NCBI RefSeq assembly: GCF_024752305.1
Contig: NZ_JANTHX010000005.1
Location: 27,050 to 91,049 of the forward strand
From: Protaetiibacter mangrovi
GTDB lineage: Bacteria; Actinomycetota; Actinomycetes; Actinomycetales; Microbacteriaceae
Reading direction: 5' to 3'
DNA: 64,000 bases
Position 1 is the first letter of the stretch. Each line of letters begins with the position of its first letter. The translations under genes were made by a program, and so were the position numbers. Below are positions 8,097 to 17,652 of this stretch, in pieces. The notes under the pieces are model-generated. The model did not search any database, was not told where the DNA came from, and saw only the letters and a list, made by a program, of their open reading frames with translations.

Positions 8097-8693
8097 ATGC
8101 CCGCACAACCCGCCGACGCACGGCAGCGTCGCACCCGGGCCGCCCTGCACGCGGCGGCGATCGAGCTCGCCGCCGCGGGCGACCCCGGCGCGATCACCGT
8201 CACCGCGCTCGCCGAACGGGCCGGCGTGCACCGGTCCACCGTCTACGAGCACGGAGGATCCCCCCTCGACGTGCTCCAGGCGGCGCTGGCGGACGAGCTC
8301 GACGAGCTGCGCGAGCGCCACCTCCGCGACGCGGATCCGCGGGGCATCGCCGTCGCGCTGCAGCAGGTGACGCTCGGGGTCTTCGCCCACGTCGACCGGC
8401 ACGCCGCCGTCTACCGCAACCTCGACGGCGCGGCCGGTGCCACGCTGCACGCCTTCCTCAGCGAGCACTTCCAGACCTCGACGCGCCTGCTCATCGCCCA
8501 GTCGAGCCTCGTCGTGCCCGGAGGTCCGGGCGGCGCCGACCCGGGCTTCGTCGAAGACGCCACGGTGCGCTACATCGCCGACGGGGTCGTCGGCCTCATC
8601 GCCGTCTGGCTGCACACCGCCGAGCCCCGTGACCCCGCCGTGCCGCTCGCCCTCCTCGGGCGGCTGATGCCCGCGTGGTGGCCGACCGCCTGA
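8097..8693 (+). CDS. TetR/AcrR-family transcriptional regulator
   Basis: A 198-residue regulator with an N-terminal TetR helix-turn-helix (residues about 8-55: RRTRAALHAAAIELAAAGDP, then ITVTALAERAGVHRSTVYEH). The remaining 140 residues form the ligand-binding domain. It probably represses itself and the divergent SDR gene through the CCGACA/TGTCGG operator between them (inference from position). The inducer is unknown. ATG 8097 has GAGGAGG upstream. Its stop is close to the convergent ABC permease stop. Confidence 0.88.
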   Translation: MPAQPADARQRRTRAALHAAAIELAAAGDPGAITVTALAERAGVHRSTVYEHGGSPLDVLQAALADELDELRERHLRDADPRGIAVALQQVTLGVFAHVDRHAAVYRNLDGAAGATLHAFLSEHFQTSTRLLIAQSSLVVPGGPGGADPGFVEDATVRYIADGVVGLIAVWLHTAEPRDPAVPLALLGRLMPAWWPTA

Positions 8694-8697
8694 AGGC

Positions 8698-9765
8698 TCA
8701 GGCGATGCGGCTGCCCGCCGCGAGGCGTCGCGCCGGCGCGTGCGTGCGCGAGATCGCGCCGACGAGCAGCGCCCCGGCCAGCAGCACGTTCAGCAGCAGC
8801 CCGATCGCCCAGCTCGGCACCGTGGAGGCGATGACCTCCTCGGCGGTCGGGTACTCCCCGTCGGACGAGAGCTGATCGCACTCCGACCACGACTGGCCGA
8901 CCGTCGGCGGCAGCTGCGCCTGACGCACCCCGTACTTGAGCGAGCCGAACAGGTCGTCGGGATTGCCGTACGCGTCGAAGTGCGTCGGCACCGCATCCGC
9001 GAGCAGCACGTAGGGGTTGGCCGCGAGCATCCACCAGACCGTGTCGAAGCGCGGAACCGTGTACGTGTACTCCTCGGTCATGCACACCAACTCGACCGGG
9101 TAGCCCGTCTGCGGATCGATCTCGTCGGAGGACGCCTCCCAGTCGACGTACTCGTTCTCGACGGTCACCTCCTGCTGGTTGACGAGCCCGCCGAGCGTGA
9201 ACGCGATGAGCGTTCCCACCGACAGCAGGGCGACCACCAGGTAGGTCGCGACGACCGAGAACAGCGGACGCCGGATGAGCCCCGACAGACCCACGCCGAT
9301 CGCGGCGACCACGCCGAGCTCGAGGGCGAGCACGAGGATCGACACGATCGCGGTGTCGACCGAGGCCCCGCCGATCACGAGGGCGAACAGCAGGAACGGC
9401 AGCCCCGCCACCAGGAAGCCGAGCGCCGTGATCCAGGCCGCGAGCAGCTTGCCGAGCACCAGCTGCGCCGTCGACACCAGCGTGACCTGCGTGGTGGCGA
9501 GCGTGCCGTTCTCGCGGTCGCCGTTGATCGCGTTGCCGCTGAGCGCCGGGGTCACCAGCGTGCCGAGCAGCAGCACGAAGTAGACGATCACCGAGTACAG
9601 CACCGCGCCGGGGGCGTCCGAGTTCCACGTCGCGATCGTCGTGAACACCGTCACGAGCAGCACCACCACGACGAAGACGCCGAGCAGCACGTACCAGGCG
9701 AGGCCGCGCACCCGCTGCTGCAGCTCGATCGAGGCGACCGTCCACATCCTGCCGAGCCAGCTCAT
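8698..9765 (-). CDS. ABC-2 type transporter permease
   Basis: A 355-residue membrane protein with about six hydrophobic segments (for example residues 22-44, 57-77, 110-140, 145-170, 180-200 and near the C-terminus). A large loop of about 120 residues, rich in acidic and aromatic residues, lies between the fifth and last segments and is probably extracellular. The conserved GNAINGDRENGTLATTQVT block after the second segment is characteristic of ABC-2 permeases. Its ATG overlaps the stop codon of the ATP-binding gene by four bases (ATGA), so the two are translated together. It is likely the membrane half of a drug, lipid or metabolite exporter. Substrate unknown. Confidence 0.82.
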   Translation of the reverse strand: MSWLGRMWTVASIELQQRVRGLAWYVLLGVFVVVVLLVTVFTTIATWNSDAPGAVLYSVIVYFVLLLGTLVTPALSGNAINGDRENGTLATTQVTLVSTAQLVLGKLLAAWITALGFLVAGLPFLLFALVIGGASVDTAIVSILVLALELGVVAAIGVGLSGLIRRPLFSVVATYLVVALLSVGTLIAFTLGGLVNQQEVTVENEYVDWEASSDEIDPQTGYPVELVCMTEEYTYTVPRFDTVWWMLAANPYVLLADAVPTHFDAYGNPDDLFGSLKYGVRQAQLPPTVGQSWSECDQLSSDGEYPTAEEVIASTVPSWAIGLLLNVLLAGALLVGAISRTHAPARRLAAGSRIA

Positions 9766-10736
9766 CGGGCCGCCTCCCCGTCGGAGTTCAGATCGAGGAA
9801 GGTGTGCTCGAGGTCGCCCACGGCGGGTGCGAACGACACCACCCGGATGCCGGCGCCGACGAGCGCGGCGAGCAGTTCGGCCGCCCGCTCGTCGCCGGCC
9901 AGCGGCACCACGAGGCCCTGCGGTTCGGCCACGATGCGGTCGGCGTCGATGCCCTGTGCACGCAGCGCCTCCCGCAGGCCCTCCGCGTCGAGCGCCCGGA
10001 TGCGCCAGCCGCGCTCCGCGACCCGAGCCGCCTCCACCCGATCCGCGCTCACCGTCGACCCCGCCTCGAGGAAGACGGCGCGGTCGGCGAGCTCGTCGAG
10101 CTCCGCCAGCACATGGCTCGACACGACGATCGTGCGCCCCTCGGCCGCCAACCGCCGCAGCAGCACCCGCAGGGCGATCCGTGCCCCGGGGTCGAGCCCG
10201 GATGCCGGCTCGTCGAGCAGCAGCACCCGCGGATCGTGCACGAGCGCGCGGGCGAGGCTCATCCGCTGCTTCTGGCCGCGCGACAGCACCCGGGTCGGCC
10301 GGTCGGCGAGCTCGGCGAGGTCGACCAGCTCGACGAGCTCCGCCGCCCGGTCGTCGGCCGCGCGGCCGGTGATGCCGTAGAGCCGGGCGGTCAGCACGAG
10401 GCTGCGGCGCACGGTGAGGTTCGCCCAGGAGCCGAGCACGTCGGGCATCCAGCCGAGCGTCGCGCGCACGGCGGCGCTCTCGGTGACGGGATCGTGCTCG
10501 CCGATGCGGATCGTGCCTCGGTCGGGCACGAGGAGCGTCGCGAGCATGAGCAGCAGGGTCGTCTTGCCCGAGCCGTTCGGGCCGACCAGTCCGGTCACCT
10601 CGCCGGCGCGTGCCGTGAATCTCACCGAGCGCACCGCCTGGACGGCGCCGAACGAGCGGCCGACGTCCTCCACGACGATGTCGGCGGGAGCGGGTGCCGC
10701 GGCGCTCGCGGCGGGCACGGGTTCGGGGGCGCTCAT
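9762..10736 (-). CDS. ABC-2 transporter ATP-binding protein
   Basis: A 324-residue ATPase with Walker A GPNGSGKT (about 53-60), an LSRGQKQR signature and Walker B VLLLDEPASGLD. The C-terminal extension (about residues 225-324) resembles the regulatory tail of DrrA/CcmA-like drug-exporter ATPases. It energises the permease encoded just downstream, with which it overlaps by four bases. Its ATG is six bases after a TAGTCT hexamer, indicating a leaderless transcript. It is divergent from hisS. The transported molecule is unknown. Confidence 0.88.
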   Translation of the reverse strand: MSAPEPVPAASAAAPAPADIVVEDVGRSFGAVQAVRSVRFTARAGEVTGLVGPNGSGKTTLLLMLATLLVPDRGTIRIGEHDPVTESAAVRATLGWMPDVLGSWANLTVRRSLVLTARLYGITGRAADDRAAELVELVDLAELADRPTRVLSRGQKQRMSLARALVHDPRVLLLDEPASGLDPGARIALRVLLRRLAAEGRTIVVSSHVLAELDELADRAVFLEAGSTVSADRVEAARVAERGWRIRALDAEGLREALRAQGIDADRIVAEPQGLVVPLAGDERAAELLAALVGAGIRVVSFAPAVGDLEHTFLDLNSDGEAAR

Positions 10737-10742
10737 GGGGCG

Positions 10743-10748
10743 AGACTA
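10743..10748 (-). promoter_or_regulatory. -10 hexamer TAGTCT, leaderless promoter of the ABC-2 operon
   Basis: On the minus strand TAGTCT is followed by CGCCCC and the ATG at 10736. The spacing is six bases. Confidence 0.6.
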
Positions 10749-10820
10749 GGGGGCGCATGCGCGGTGCGGCATCCCCCGCCCGGATGACGCACCGCATCCG
10801 CGGGGTGAACACCGCCTCCC

Positions 10821-10826
10821 TAGAAT
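10821..10826 (+). promoter_or_regulatory. -10 hexamer TAGAAT, leaderless promoter of hisS
   Basis: TAGAAT is followed by CGACGG and GTG 10833, so the spacing is six bases. This supports the GTG as start codon. Confidence 0.65.
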
Positions 10827-10832
10827 CGACGG

Positions 10833-12122
10833 GTGGCAACGCAGGTGAACCCTCCCCGTGGCATGCGGGACTTCCTCCCCGCCGAGAAGGCGCGTCGCGA
10901 GCGCATCCTCGGCATCATCCGGGAGTCGTACCGCGCGCACGGCTTCGACGAGATCGAGACGCCGGTGATGGAGGACTCCGAGCGCCTGCACGCCGGTCTC
11001 GGCGGCGACAACGAGAAGCTCGCCTTCGGCGTGCAGAGGCGGGGCCTCAGCCGCGACGACCTGCAGTCCGCGGAGCAGCCGCTCGACCTCGTCGACCTGG
11101 GGCTGCGCTTCGACCTGACCGTTCCGCTCGCGCGCTTCTACGCCACCCACCGCGCCGAACTGCCGAACGTGTTCCGCAGCATCCAGCTCGCCCCGGTGTG
11201 GCGGGCCGAGCGCCCGCAGAAGGGGCGCTACCGCCAGTTCGTGCAGTGCGACATCGACATCATCGGCGAGCCCGGCATTCAGGCCGAGGCCGAGCTGCTG
11301 GTCGCCTCGCTCGCGACCGTCGACGCGCTCGGTCTCGCGGAGGCGAGCATCCGCGTCAACGACCGTCGCCTGCTCATCGGTATGCTCGCGGGCTTCGGCT
11401 TCGCGCCCGACGAGCACGAGGCGGTGCTCATCACGATCGACAAACTCGACAAGATCGGGCCCGACGGCGTCGTGGCCGAGCTCGGCGAGCGCGGGTCGGA
11501 CGCGGATGCGGTGGCGGCCTTCCGCGCCTTCCTGCTGCGCCCGCAGACCCGCGAGTTCCTCCCGTTCGGCGAGCAGGCGATCCGGAAGGCGCTGCCCGAC
11601 GGCGCGGACGACGCGGTCGTCGCCACCCTCGTGGAGCTCGGGGATGCGGTCGCAGCGGCACGCGGGGAGGACGCGCCGCCGCTCGTCTTCGACCCGTTCC
11701 TGGTGCGCGGCATGGGGTACTACACGGGGCCCATCTTCGAGCTGGCCCACCCGAGCGTCCCGTACTCGCTCGGCGGCGGCGGTCGCTACGACGGCATGAT
11801 CGGCCGGTTCCTCGGCACCGAGGTGCCCGCCACCGGGTTCTCGCTCGGATTCGAGCGCCTCGTCGACCTCGTGGAGCCGCCCGCCGCATCCGGGGGCGCA
11901 GCCGTCGCGCTGCTGCACGACGCCGATGCGCCTCTCGCGACCCTGCTCGCGCTGCAGTCCGCGCTCGTCGCGCGCGGCGACCGCGCCCGACTCGTCAAGC
12001 GCGCGAAGAACACGAAGCTGCAGCTCGAGAACCTCGCCGAGCAGGCCTTCACCTCGTTCGCCTTCCTCGGAGCCGACGCCCCCGCATCCGTCGACGACCT
12101 CGACCTGCGCCCTCTCGACTGA
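10833..12122 (+). CDS. hisS: Histidyl-tRNA synthetase
   Basis: This 429-residue class II synthetase charges tRNA-His with histidine using ATP. It begins with the family's PRGMRDFLP motif. Motif 2 is FRSIQLAPVWRAERPQKGRYR with the following QCDIDIIG, the histidine-specific block is GMGYYTGPIFE, and motif 3 is GFSLGFERL. The C-terminal anticodon-binding domain covers about residues 340-425. Its length is normal for the family. The GTG start is fixed by a leaderless -10 hexamer. An 82-bp palindrome follows the gene before eno. Confidence 0.97.
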   Translation: MATQVNPPRGMRDFLPAEKARRERILGIIRESYRAHGFDEIETPVMEDSERLHAGLGGDNEKLAFGVQRRGLSRDDLQSAEQPLDLVDLGLRFDLTVPLARFYATHRAELPNVFRSIQLAPVWRAERPQKGRYRQFVQCDIDIIGEPGIQAEAELLVASLATVDALGLAEASIRVNDRRLLIGMLAGFGFAPDEHEAVLITIDKLDKIGPDGVVAELGERGSDADAVAAFRAFLLRPQTREFLPFGEQAIRKALPDGADDAVVATLVELGDAVAAARGEDAPPLVFDPFLVRGMGYYTGPIFELAHPSVPYSLGGGGRYDGMIGRFLGTEVPATGFSLGFERLVDLVEPPAASGGAAVALLHDADAPLATLLALQSALVARGDRARLVKRAKNTKLQLENLAEQAFTSFAFLGADAPASVDDLDLRPLD

Positions 12123-12148
12123 GCCGCCTCCTGCGGTCGCGGCAGACC

Positions 12149-12230
12149 CAGAAATGCAGGAGAAAACCGGATGACGTGGCGGCGCACCGCCGGAGTCCGG
12201 GTGCTCCTGCTGCGGAGTCCTGCATTTCTG
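12149..12230. repeat. 82-bp intergenic palindromic repeat, copy A
   Basis: Arms CAGAAATGCAGGA (12149-12161) and TCCTGCATTTCTG (12218-12230) are perfect inverted repeats, with further pairing inside (CCGGA/TCCGG and GGCGG/CCGCC). The same outer arms and the same 82-base length recur at 42180 and 59779. Confidence 0.8.
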
Positions 12231-12231
12231 A

Positions 12232-13611
<1,380 letters not shown>

Positions 13612-13632
13612 TCTCTGACGCTTTCGGGGGCG

Positions 13633-13718
13633 GGCTCGGTTTCCGAGCCGCATGCCGACCGGCGGCCGGGACGGCCGCCGGCGCTGGCGTCGCGGCGAAG
13701 GCCAGAAATGGCCTTCGC
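13633..13718 (+). terminator. Three consecutive hairpins downstream of eno
   Basis: Hairpin 1 pairs GGCTCGG with CCGAGCC around TTT (13633-13649). Hairpin 2 pairs CCGGCGGCC with GGCCGCCGG (13659-13681). Hairpin 3 pairs GCGAAGGCC with GGCCTTCGC around AGAAAT (13695-13718). All stems are perfect. They lack U-runs but are placed to end eno transcription. Confidence 0.6.
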
Positions 13719-13829
13719 TCCTAGCTCCAGCGCGCGGCCCGGTGCCAGCGACTCGAGAACGGATCCCCGCCCCTCGTGCTGTGTCCGTCGTGGCGGAACG
13801 CCACCGCGCGGGCTCGACGCCTCCTCGCG

Positions 13830-13865
13830 GATTGAGTAGCGAGCGCAGCGAGCGTGTCGAAATCC
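13830..13865. repeat. REP-like intergenic element (GAGTAGCGAGCGCAGCGAGCG core)
   Basis: A 36-base sequence running from GATTGAGTAGCGAGCG to GTGTCGAAATC. I recall very similar elements as frequent intergenic repeats in Microbacteriaceae genomes. Only one copy is present here, so the repeat status rests on recall and not on this window. Confidence 0.5.
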
Positions 13866-13883
13866 ACCCCCCACCGCGTCGCA

Positions 13884-13889
13884 TAGCCT
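13884..13889 (+). promoter_or_regulatory. -10 hexamer TAGCCT, leaderless promoter of the ftsB operon
   Basis: TAGCCT, then GAACGG, then GTG 13896: six-base spacing. Confidence 0.65.
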
Positions 13890-13895
13890 GAACGG

Positions 13896-14414
13896 GTGAG
13901 TCCGAAGCAGCCGACCGAGCGCGTGGGGGTCGCGATGGCGGAGCCGTCGCGCGCCGCGACCTGGCTCCGCGGCTTCCGGCTGTCGGGGTTCGCCCTGACC
14001 GTGCTCGGGCTCATCGTGGCGGCGCTCGTCGTGCTGGCCCCGCAGCTCAAGACGCTCGTCGAGCAGCGGCAGCAGATCGCCCAGCTCGAGCAGCAGGTGG
14101 CGGACGCGCAGAGCGACCTCGACGACCTCGACGCCGAGGTCGCCCGCTGGAGCGATCCCGCCTACATCGAGTCGCAGGCCCGCGACCGCCTCTTCTACGT
14201 CTTCCCGGGTGACGTGGCCTACCTCGTGATCGACGACGACGGCAGCCCGCAGGCGAGCGACGAGCAGCCGATCAGCGACAGCATCCAGGCCACGCGCGTC
14301 GACTGGGTGACGGCGCTCCTCGGATCCGTCTACACGGCGGGCCTCACCCAGGCGACGCCCGAACAGCTCGGGCAGCTCGACAGCCCCGCGCAGAGCACCG
14401 GGAGCGCCGGATGA
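13896..14414 (+). CDS. ftsB: Septum formation initiator (FtsB/DivIC family)
   Basis: A 172-residue single-pass membrane protein of the divisome. A cytoplasmic N-terminus of about 28 residues is followed by one membrane helix (about 29-50) and a coiled coil (about 52-85, rich in Gln, Glu and Leu). The conserved ARDRLFYVFPGDVAYLV block then precedes a less conserved tail. FtsB/DivIC links FtsL and FtsQ and helps activate septal wall synthesis. Its place directly after eno is a conserved actinobacterial arrangement. The GTG is set by a leaderless promoter; its stop overlaps the DUF501 start by four bases. Confidence 0.88.
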   Translation: MSPKQPTERVGVAMAEPSRAATWLRGFRLSGFALTVLGLIVAALVVLAPQLKTLVEQRQQIAQLEQQVADAQSDLDDLDAEVARWSDPAYIESQARDRLFYVFPGDVAYLVIDDDGSPQASDEQPISDSIQATRVDWVTALLGSVYTAGLTQATPEQLGQLDSPAQSTGSAG

Positions 14415-14929
14415 CCCGCCCCCCGTTCGAGCCGCCCACCGCTGCGGAGGTCGCGGTGGTGTCCGCGCAGCTCGGTCGCCCCGCCCGCGGGGTCGTCGGC
14501 ATCGCCGCGCGCTGCGTGTGCGGCAACCCGACCGTGGTCGCGACGAGCCCCCGGCTGCCCGACGGCACGCCGTTCCCGACCCTGTACTACCTCTCGCATC
14601 CGGGCGCGACGGCGGCGATGTCGACCCTCGAGGCGACCGGGGTGATGCCGGAGCTCGCGGCGATGCTCGACGGCGAGGTCGCAGACGCCTACCGCGCCGC
14701 GCACCAGTCGTACCTCGCCGACCGGGAGTCGATCGAGGTGGTGCCCGAGATCGCGGGCTTCTCGGCGGGGGGTATGCCCGACCGCGTGAAGTGCCTGCAC
14801 GCGCTCGCCGCCCACGCGCTCGCCGCCGGACCGGGGGTGAACCCCATCGGGGACGCCGCCCTCGCGCGGTCGAGCTGGTCGCCCGAGCGGTGCACGTGCG
14901 CCGAACCGGGCGCCGCCCTCGGGGCCTGA
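14411..14929 (+). CDS. DUF501 domain protein
   Basis: A 172-residue protein of unknown function, conserved in actinobacteria between ftsB and downstream genes. It has a cysteine pair near the N-terminus (CVCGNP, about 36-41) and another near the C-terminus (ERCTCAEPG), suggesting a metal or disulfide site. Other landmarks are TLYYLSHP and DRVKCLHALAAHALA. No membrane segment or signal peptide is visible. The four-base overlap with ftsB and the one-base gap to the protease gene show a tightly packed operon, but this does not define its role. Confidence 0.85.
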   Translation: MTRPPFEPPTAAEVAVVSAQLGRPARGVVGIAARCVCGNPTVVATSPRLPDGTPFPTLYYLSHPGATAAMSTLEATGVMPELAAMLDGEVADAYRAAHQSYLADRESIEVVPEIAGFSAGGMPDRVKCLHALAAHALAAGPGVNPIGDAALARSSWSPERCTCAEPGAALGA

Positions 14930-14930
14930 G

Positions 14931-16175
14931 GTGCGTCGCGCCCGTCGGCCGCTGGCGGTCGTGCTCGGCGTCGTGGCGCTGCTCGGCGGGTCGTCGGGGC
15001 CCGTCTCCGCCATTCCGGCCGCCCCGGCCGACGCCGTGCGGAGCGCGGAGTACTGGCTCGACGACTACGGCATCCGCGACGCCTGGGCCGTCACCCGGGG
15101 CGCGGGCGTCACGATCGCCGTGATCGACACGGGCGTCGGCTCCCCGCGCGAACTGCAGGGGGCGGTGACCGGCGGCGCGGACTTCTCCGGCCACGGCAGC
15201 GCCGACGGCCGGACGCCGGTCGGCTCCGAGGGCGAGCACGGCACGCTCGTCGCCTCGCTGGCCGCGGGACGCGGCACCGGGGCGGCATCCGGGGTGATCG
15301 GGAGCGCGCCGGAGGCCTCCGTGCTCGCGATCTCGATCGGGTTCGACACGGGCGACTCCGACCAGCAGATCGCGGACGCGGTGCGCTGGGCGGTCGACCA
15401 CGGCGCCGACGTCATCAACATGTCGCTCACCCGCAACACCCTCGACTGGCCGACCAGCTGGGACGACGCGTTCTCCTACGCGATGGACCACGACGTCGTG
15501 ATCGTGGCGGCCGCGGGAAACCGCGGATCCGGCACCGACGAGGTGGGCGCACCCGCCACCATGCCCGGCGTGCTGACGGTGGCCGGCGTCGACCGCGCCG
15601 GCCAGACGAGCCGGAAGGCCTCCACCCAGGGTGTGACGATCGGCGTCTCCGCTCCGAGCGAGGAGCTCGTCGGGGCGATGCCCGACGGCAGCTACGCGCG
15701 CTGGAGCGGCACGAGCGGGGCGACCCCCATCGTGGCGGGCGTCGTCGCGCTCGTGCGGGCCGCGCATCCGGGGCTCGACGCCGCGAACGTCATCGCCCGC
15801 ATCACGTCGACGGCCCGCGACGCGGGCGCGCCCGGCACCGACGTCGCGTACGGCTTCGGCCTGCTCGACGCGGATGCCGCGGTCACCGCCGAGGTGCCGC
15901 ACGTCGACGCGAACCCCATGGGCGAGCTCGACGAGTGGATCCGCGTCAACCGGCGTCAGAGCGCATCCGAGAGCGACCTGGAGGCGGGTCCCGCGCCCGT
16001 GATCCGCACGGTTCCCGACGAGCCGTTCGACCCGGTGGGCGTGCTCCTGCCCACCCCCGTGCTGCTCGGGCAGGTGGGTGCTCCGCTCCTCGGCGCGCTG
16101 CTCGTCGCCTTCGTGGTGGGGGGTTTCCTGGGGGGCGCCGCCCGCGCGTTCGGCAGGCGGTCGCGCACGCGGTAG
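14931..16175 (+). CDS. Membrane-anchored subtilisin-like (S8) serine protease
   Basis: A 414-residue exported protease. A signal peptide covers about residues 1-27 (twin arginines, hydrophobic core, cleavage near VSA). The catalytic triad is Asp66 (VIDTGV), His103 (GEHGTLVA) and Ser262 (GTSGATP), with Asn197 as oxyanion residue. A C-terminal hydrophobic helix (about 378-400) followed by basic residues anchors it, as in mycosins (MycP). No type VII secretion genes are nearby, so its substrate is open. The GTG start lies one base after the DUF501 stop. Its own TAG stop doubles as part of the ndh promoter. Confidence 0.88.
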   Translation: MRRARRPLAVVLGVVALLGGSSGPVSAIPAAPADAVRSAEYWLDDYGIRDAWAVTRGAGVTIAVIDTGVGSPRELQGAVTGGADFSGHGSADGRTPVGSEGEHGTLVASLAAGRGTGAASGVIGSAPEASVLAISIGFDTGDSDQQIADAVRWAVDHGADVINMSLTRNTLDWPTSWDDAFSYAMDHDVVIVAAAGNRGSGTDEVGAPATMPGVLTVAGVDRAGQTSRKASTQGVTIGVSAPSEELVGAMPDGSYARWSGTSGATPIVAGVVALVRAAHPGLDAANVIARITSTARDAGAPGTDVAYGFGLLDADAAVTAEVPHVDANPMGELDEWIRVNRRQSASESDLEAGPAPVIRTVPDEPFDPVGVLLPTPVLLGQVGAPLLGALLVAFVVGGFLGGAARAFGRRSRTR

Positions 16176-16178
16176 ATT
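16173..16178 (+). promoter_or_regulatory. -10 hexamer TAGATT of ndh, overlapping the protease stop codon
   Basis: TAGATT starts at the TAG stop of the protease. Transcription would begin near 16185, giving a leader of about 33 bases with GAGGAG before GTG 16218. Confidence 0.55.
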
Positions 16179-16217
16179 GGGACCGACTTTTTCCCCCCAG
16201 CGAGGAGATCCCCGAGC

Positions 16218-17540
16218 GTGCGCAAGATCCTGATCGTCGGCGGCGGCTACGCCGGTTTCTACACCGCCAAGAAGCTCCAGAAGCATCTGCGCCGAGGTGA
16301 GGCCGAGGTCACCATGGTCGACCCGCTGCCGTACATGACCTACCAGCCGTTCCTCCCCGAGGTCGCGGCCGGGTCGATCGAGCCGCGCCACGCGGTCGTC
16401 GCGCACCGTCGTCACCTCAAGAAGACGAAGGTCGTCACCGCGAAGGTCACCAAGGTCGACCACGCCACCAAGACCGCCGAGATCACCCCGGCCGTCGGCG
16501 AGCCGTGGACCGTCGACTACGACACCGTCGTGATGACCGCGGGCGCCGTGTCGCGCACCTTCCCCATCCCGGGCGTCGCCGACCAGGCGATCGGCCTCAA
16601 GAACATCGAGGAGGCCATGTCGATCCGCGACCGCCTCACCGAGAACTTCCAGAAGGCGTCGAACCTGCCGGCCGGGCCCGAGCGCGACCGTCTGCTCACG
16701 GTCGTGGTGGTCGGCGGCGGTTTCGCCGGCATCGAGGTGTTCGCCGAGCTGCGCAGCTTCGCGAGCTCCCTCGTCGCCGCCTACGACACCATCGAGTTCG
16801 ACGACACCCGCTTCCACCTCATCGAGGCGATGGGTCGCATCATGCCCGAGGTGTCGCTGCCGACGAGCCACTGGGTGCTGAAGAACCTCGCCAAGCGCGG
16901 CGCCACCGTGCACCTCGACACCCAGCTCGCGAGCGCCGTCGACGGCAAGATCGAGCTGTCGACCGGCGAGAGCTTCGAGTCGGACCTGATGATCTGGACC
17001 GCGGGCGTCATGGCCAACCCGGTCGTGCGCGGAACCGACCTGCCGCTCGAGGAGCGCGGTCGCCTGCGCGCGCAGGCCGACCTGCGCATCGTCGACGAGA
17101 ACGGCGTGGTCGTTCCGGATGCGTGGACCGCCGGCGACGTGGCCGCGGTGCCCGACCTCTCGGGCGGCGGTGTCGGCGGCTTCTGCGTGCCGAACGCCCA
17201 GCACGCGGTGCGTCAGGGCAAGCGCCTCGCCAAGAACCTGGTAGCCGACATCCGCGGCGACGCACCGGTCGACTACTTCCACAAGAACCTCGGCGCGGTC
17301 GCCGGCCTGGGCCTCTACGTCGGCGTCTACCAGTGGCGCAAGCTCGCCATCACGGGCTTCATCGCCTGGGTCATGCACCGCGGGTACCACGGCTTCGCGA
17401 TGCCCATGTGGGAACGCAAGGCGCGCGTGTTCGGCAACTGGATCATCAACTTCCTGTTCCGCCGCGACCTCGTGGGCATCCCGGCGCGCGACGTGCCGCG
17501 CGCCTCGTTCGAGGAGTTCGCCTCGCGCCCCAAGGCGTGA
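16218..17540 (+). CDS. ndh: Type II NADH dehydrogenase (NDH-2)
   Basis: A 440-residue FAD enzyme that oxidises NADH and reduces menaquinone at the inner face of the membrane without pumping protons. The FAD-binding GGGYAG motif is at residues 8-13 (ILIVGGGYAGFY). The second Rossmann motif for NADH is VVVVGGGFAGIEVFAEL. The AWTAGDVAAVPD block binds FAD near the C-terminus. The region PNAQHAVRQGKRLAKNL and the amphipathic C-terminal helices are typical of NDH-2 membrane association. GTG 16218 has GAGGAG upstream. Confidence 0.9.
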   Translation: MRKILIVGGGYAGFYTAKKLQKHLRRGEAEVTMVDPLPYMTYQPFLPEVAAGSIEPRHAVVAHRRHLKKTKVVTAKVTKVDHATKTAEITPAVGEPWTVDYDTVVMTAGAVSRTFPIPGVADQAIGLKNIEEAMSIRDRLTENFQKASNLPAGPERDRLLTVVVVGGGFAGIEVFAELRSFASSLVAAYDTIEFDDTRFHLIEAMGRIMPEVSLPTSHWVLKNLAKRGATVHLDTQLASAVDGKIELSTGESFESDLMIWTAGVMANPVVRGTDLPLEERGRLRAQADLRIVDENGVVVPDAWTAGDVAAVPDLSGGGVGGFCVPNAQHAVRQGKRLAKNLVADIRGDAPVDYFHKNLGAVAGLGLYVGVYQWRKLAITGFIAWVMHRGYHGFAMPMWERKARVFGNWIINFLFRRDLVGIPARDVPRASFEEFASRPKA

Positions 17541-17601
17541 CGCGCGCGGCGCCACGGGGGTAGACCCCTCCGCCCACCCTCAACGGGGGAGTGGTCAGCT
17601 C

Positions 17602-17625
17602 GGGAAACGCTTGCGACAGTTGTCG
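17602..17625. promoter_or_regulatory. Possible operator region upstream of the MFS gene (CGACA-GT-TGTCG; GGAAACGCTTGC)
   Basis: CGACA and TGTCG form an inverted repeat around GT at 17614-17625. Its half-sites match the CCGACA/TGTCGG operator at 8033. Just upstream, GGAAACGCTTGC (17603-17614) resembles part of a LacI-type operator. Both are short and unproven. Confidence 0.35.
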
Positions 17626-17652
17626 GGCCGACTCGACGACGAGGAGACCACC

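Noticed and set aside
17602-17615. Possible catabolite-control (cre/LacI-type) site GGGAAACGCTTGCG
   Set aside because: It matches a cre-like consensus only in the centre and no LacI-type gene is in the window; too weak to call alone.
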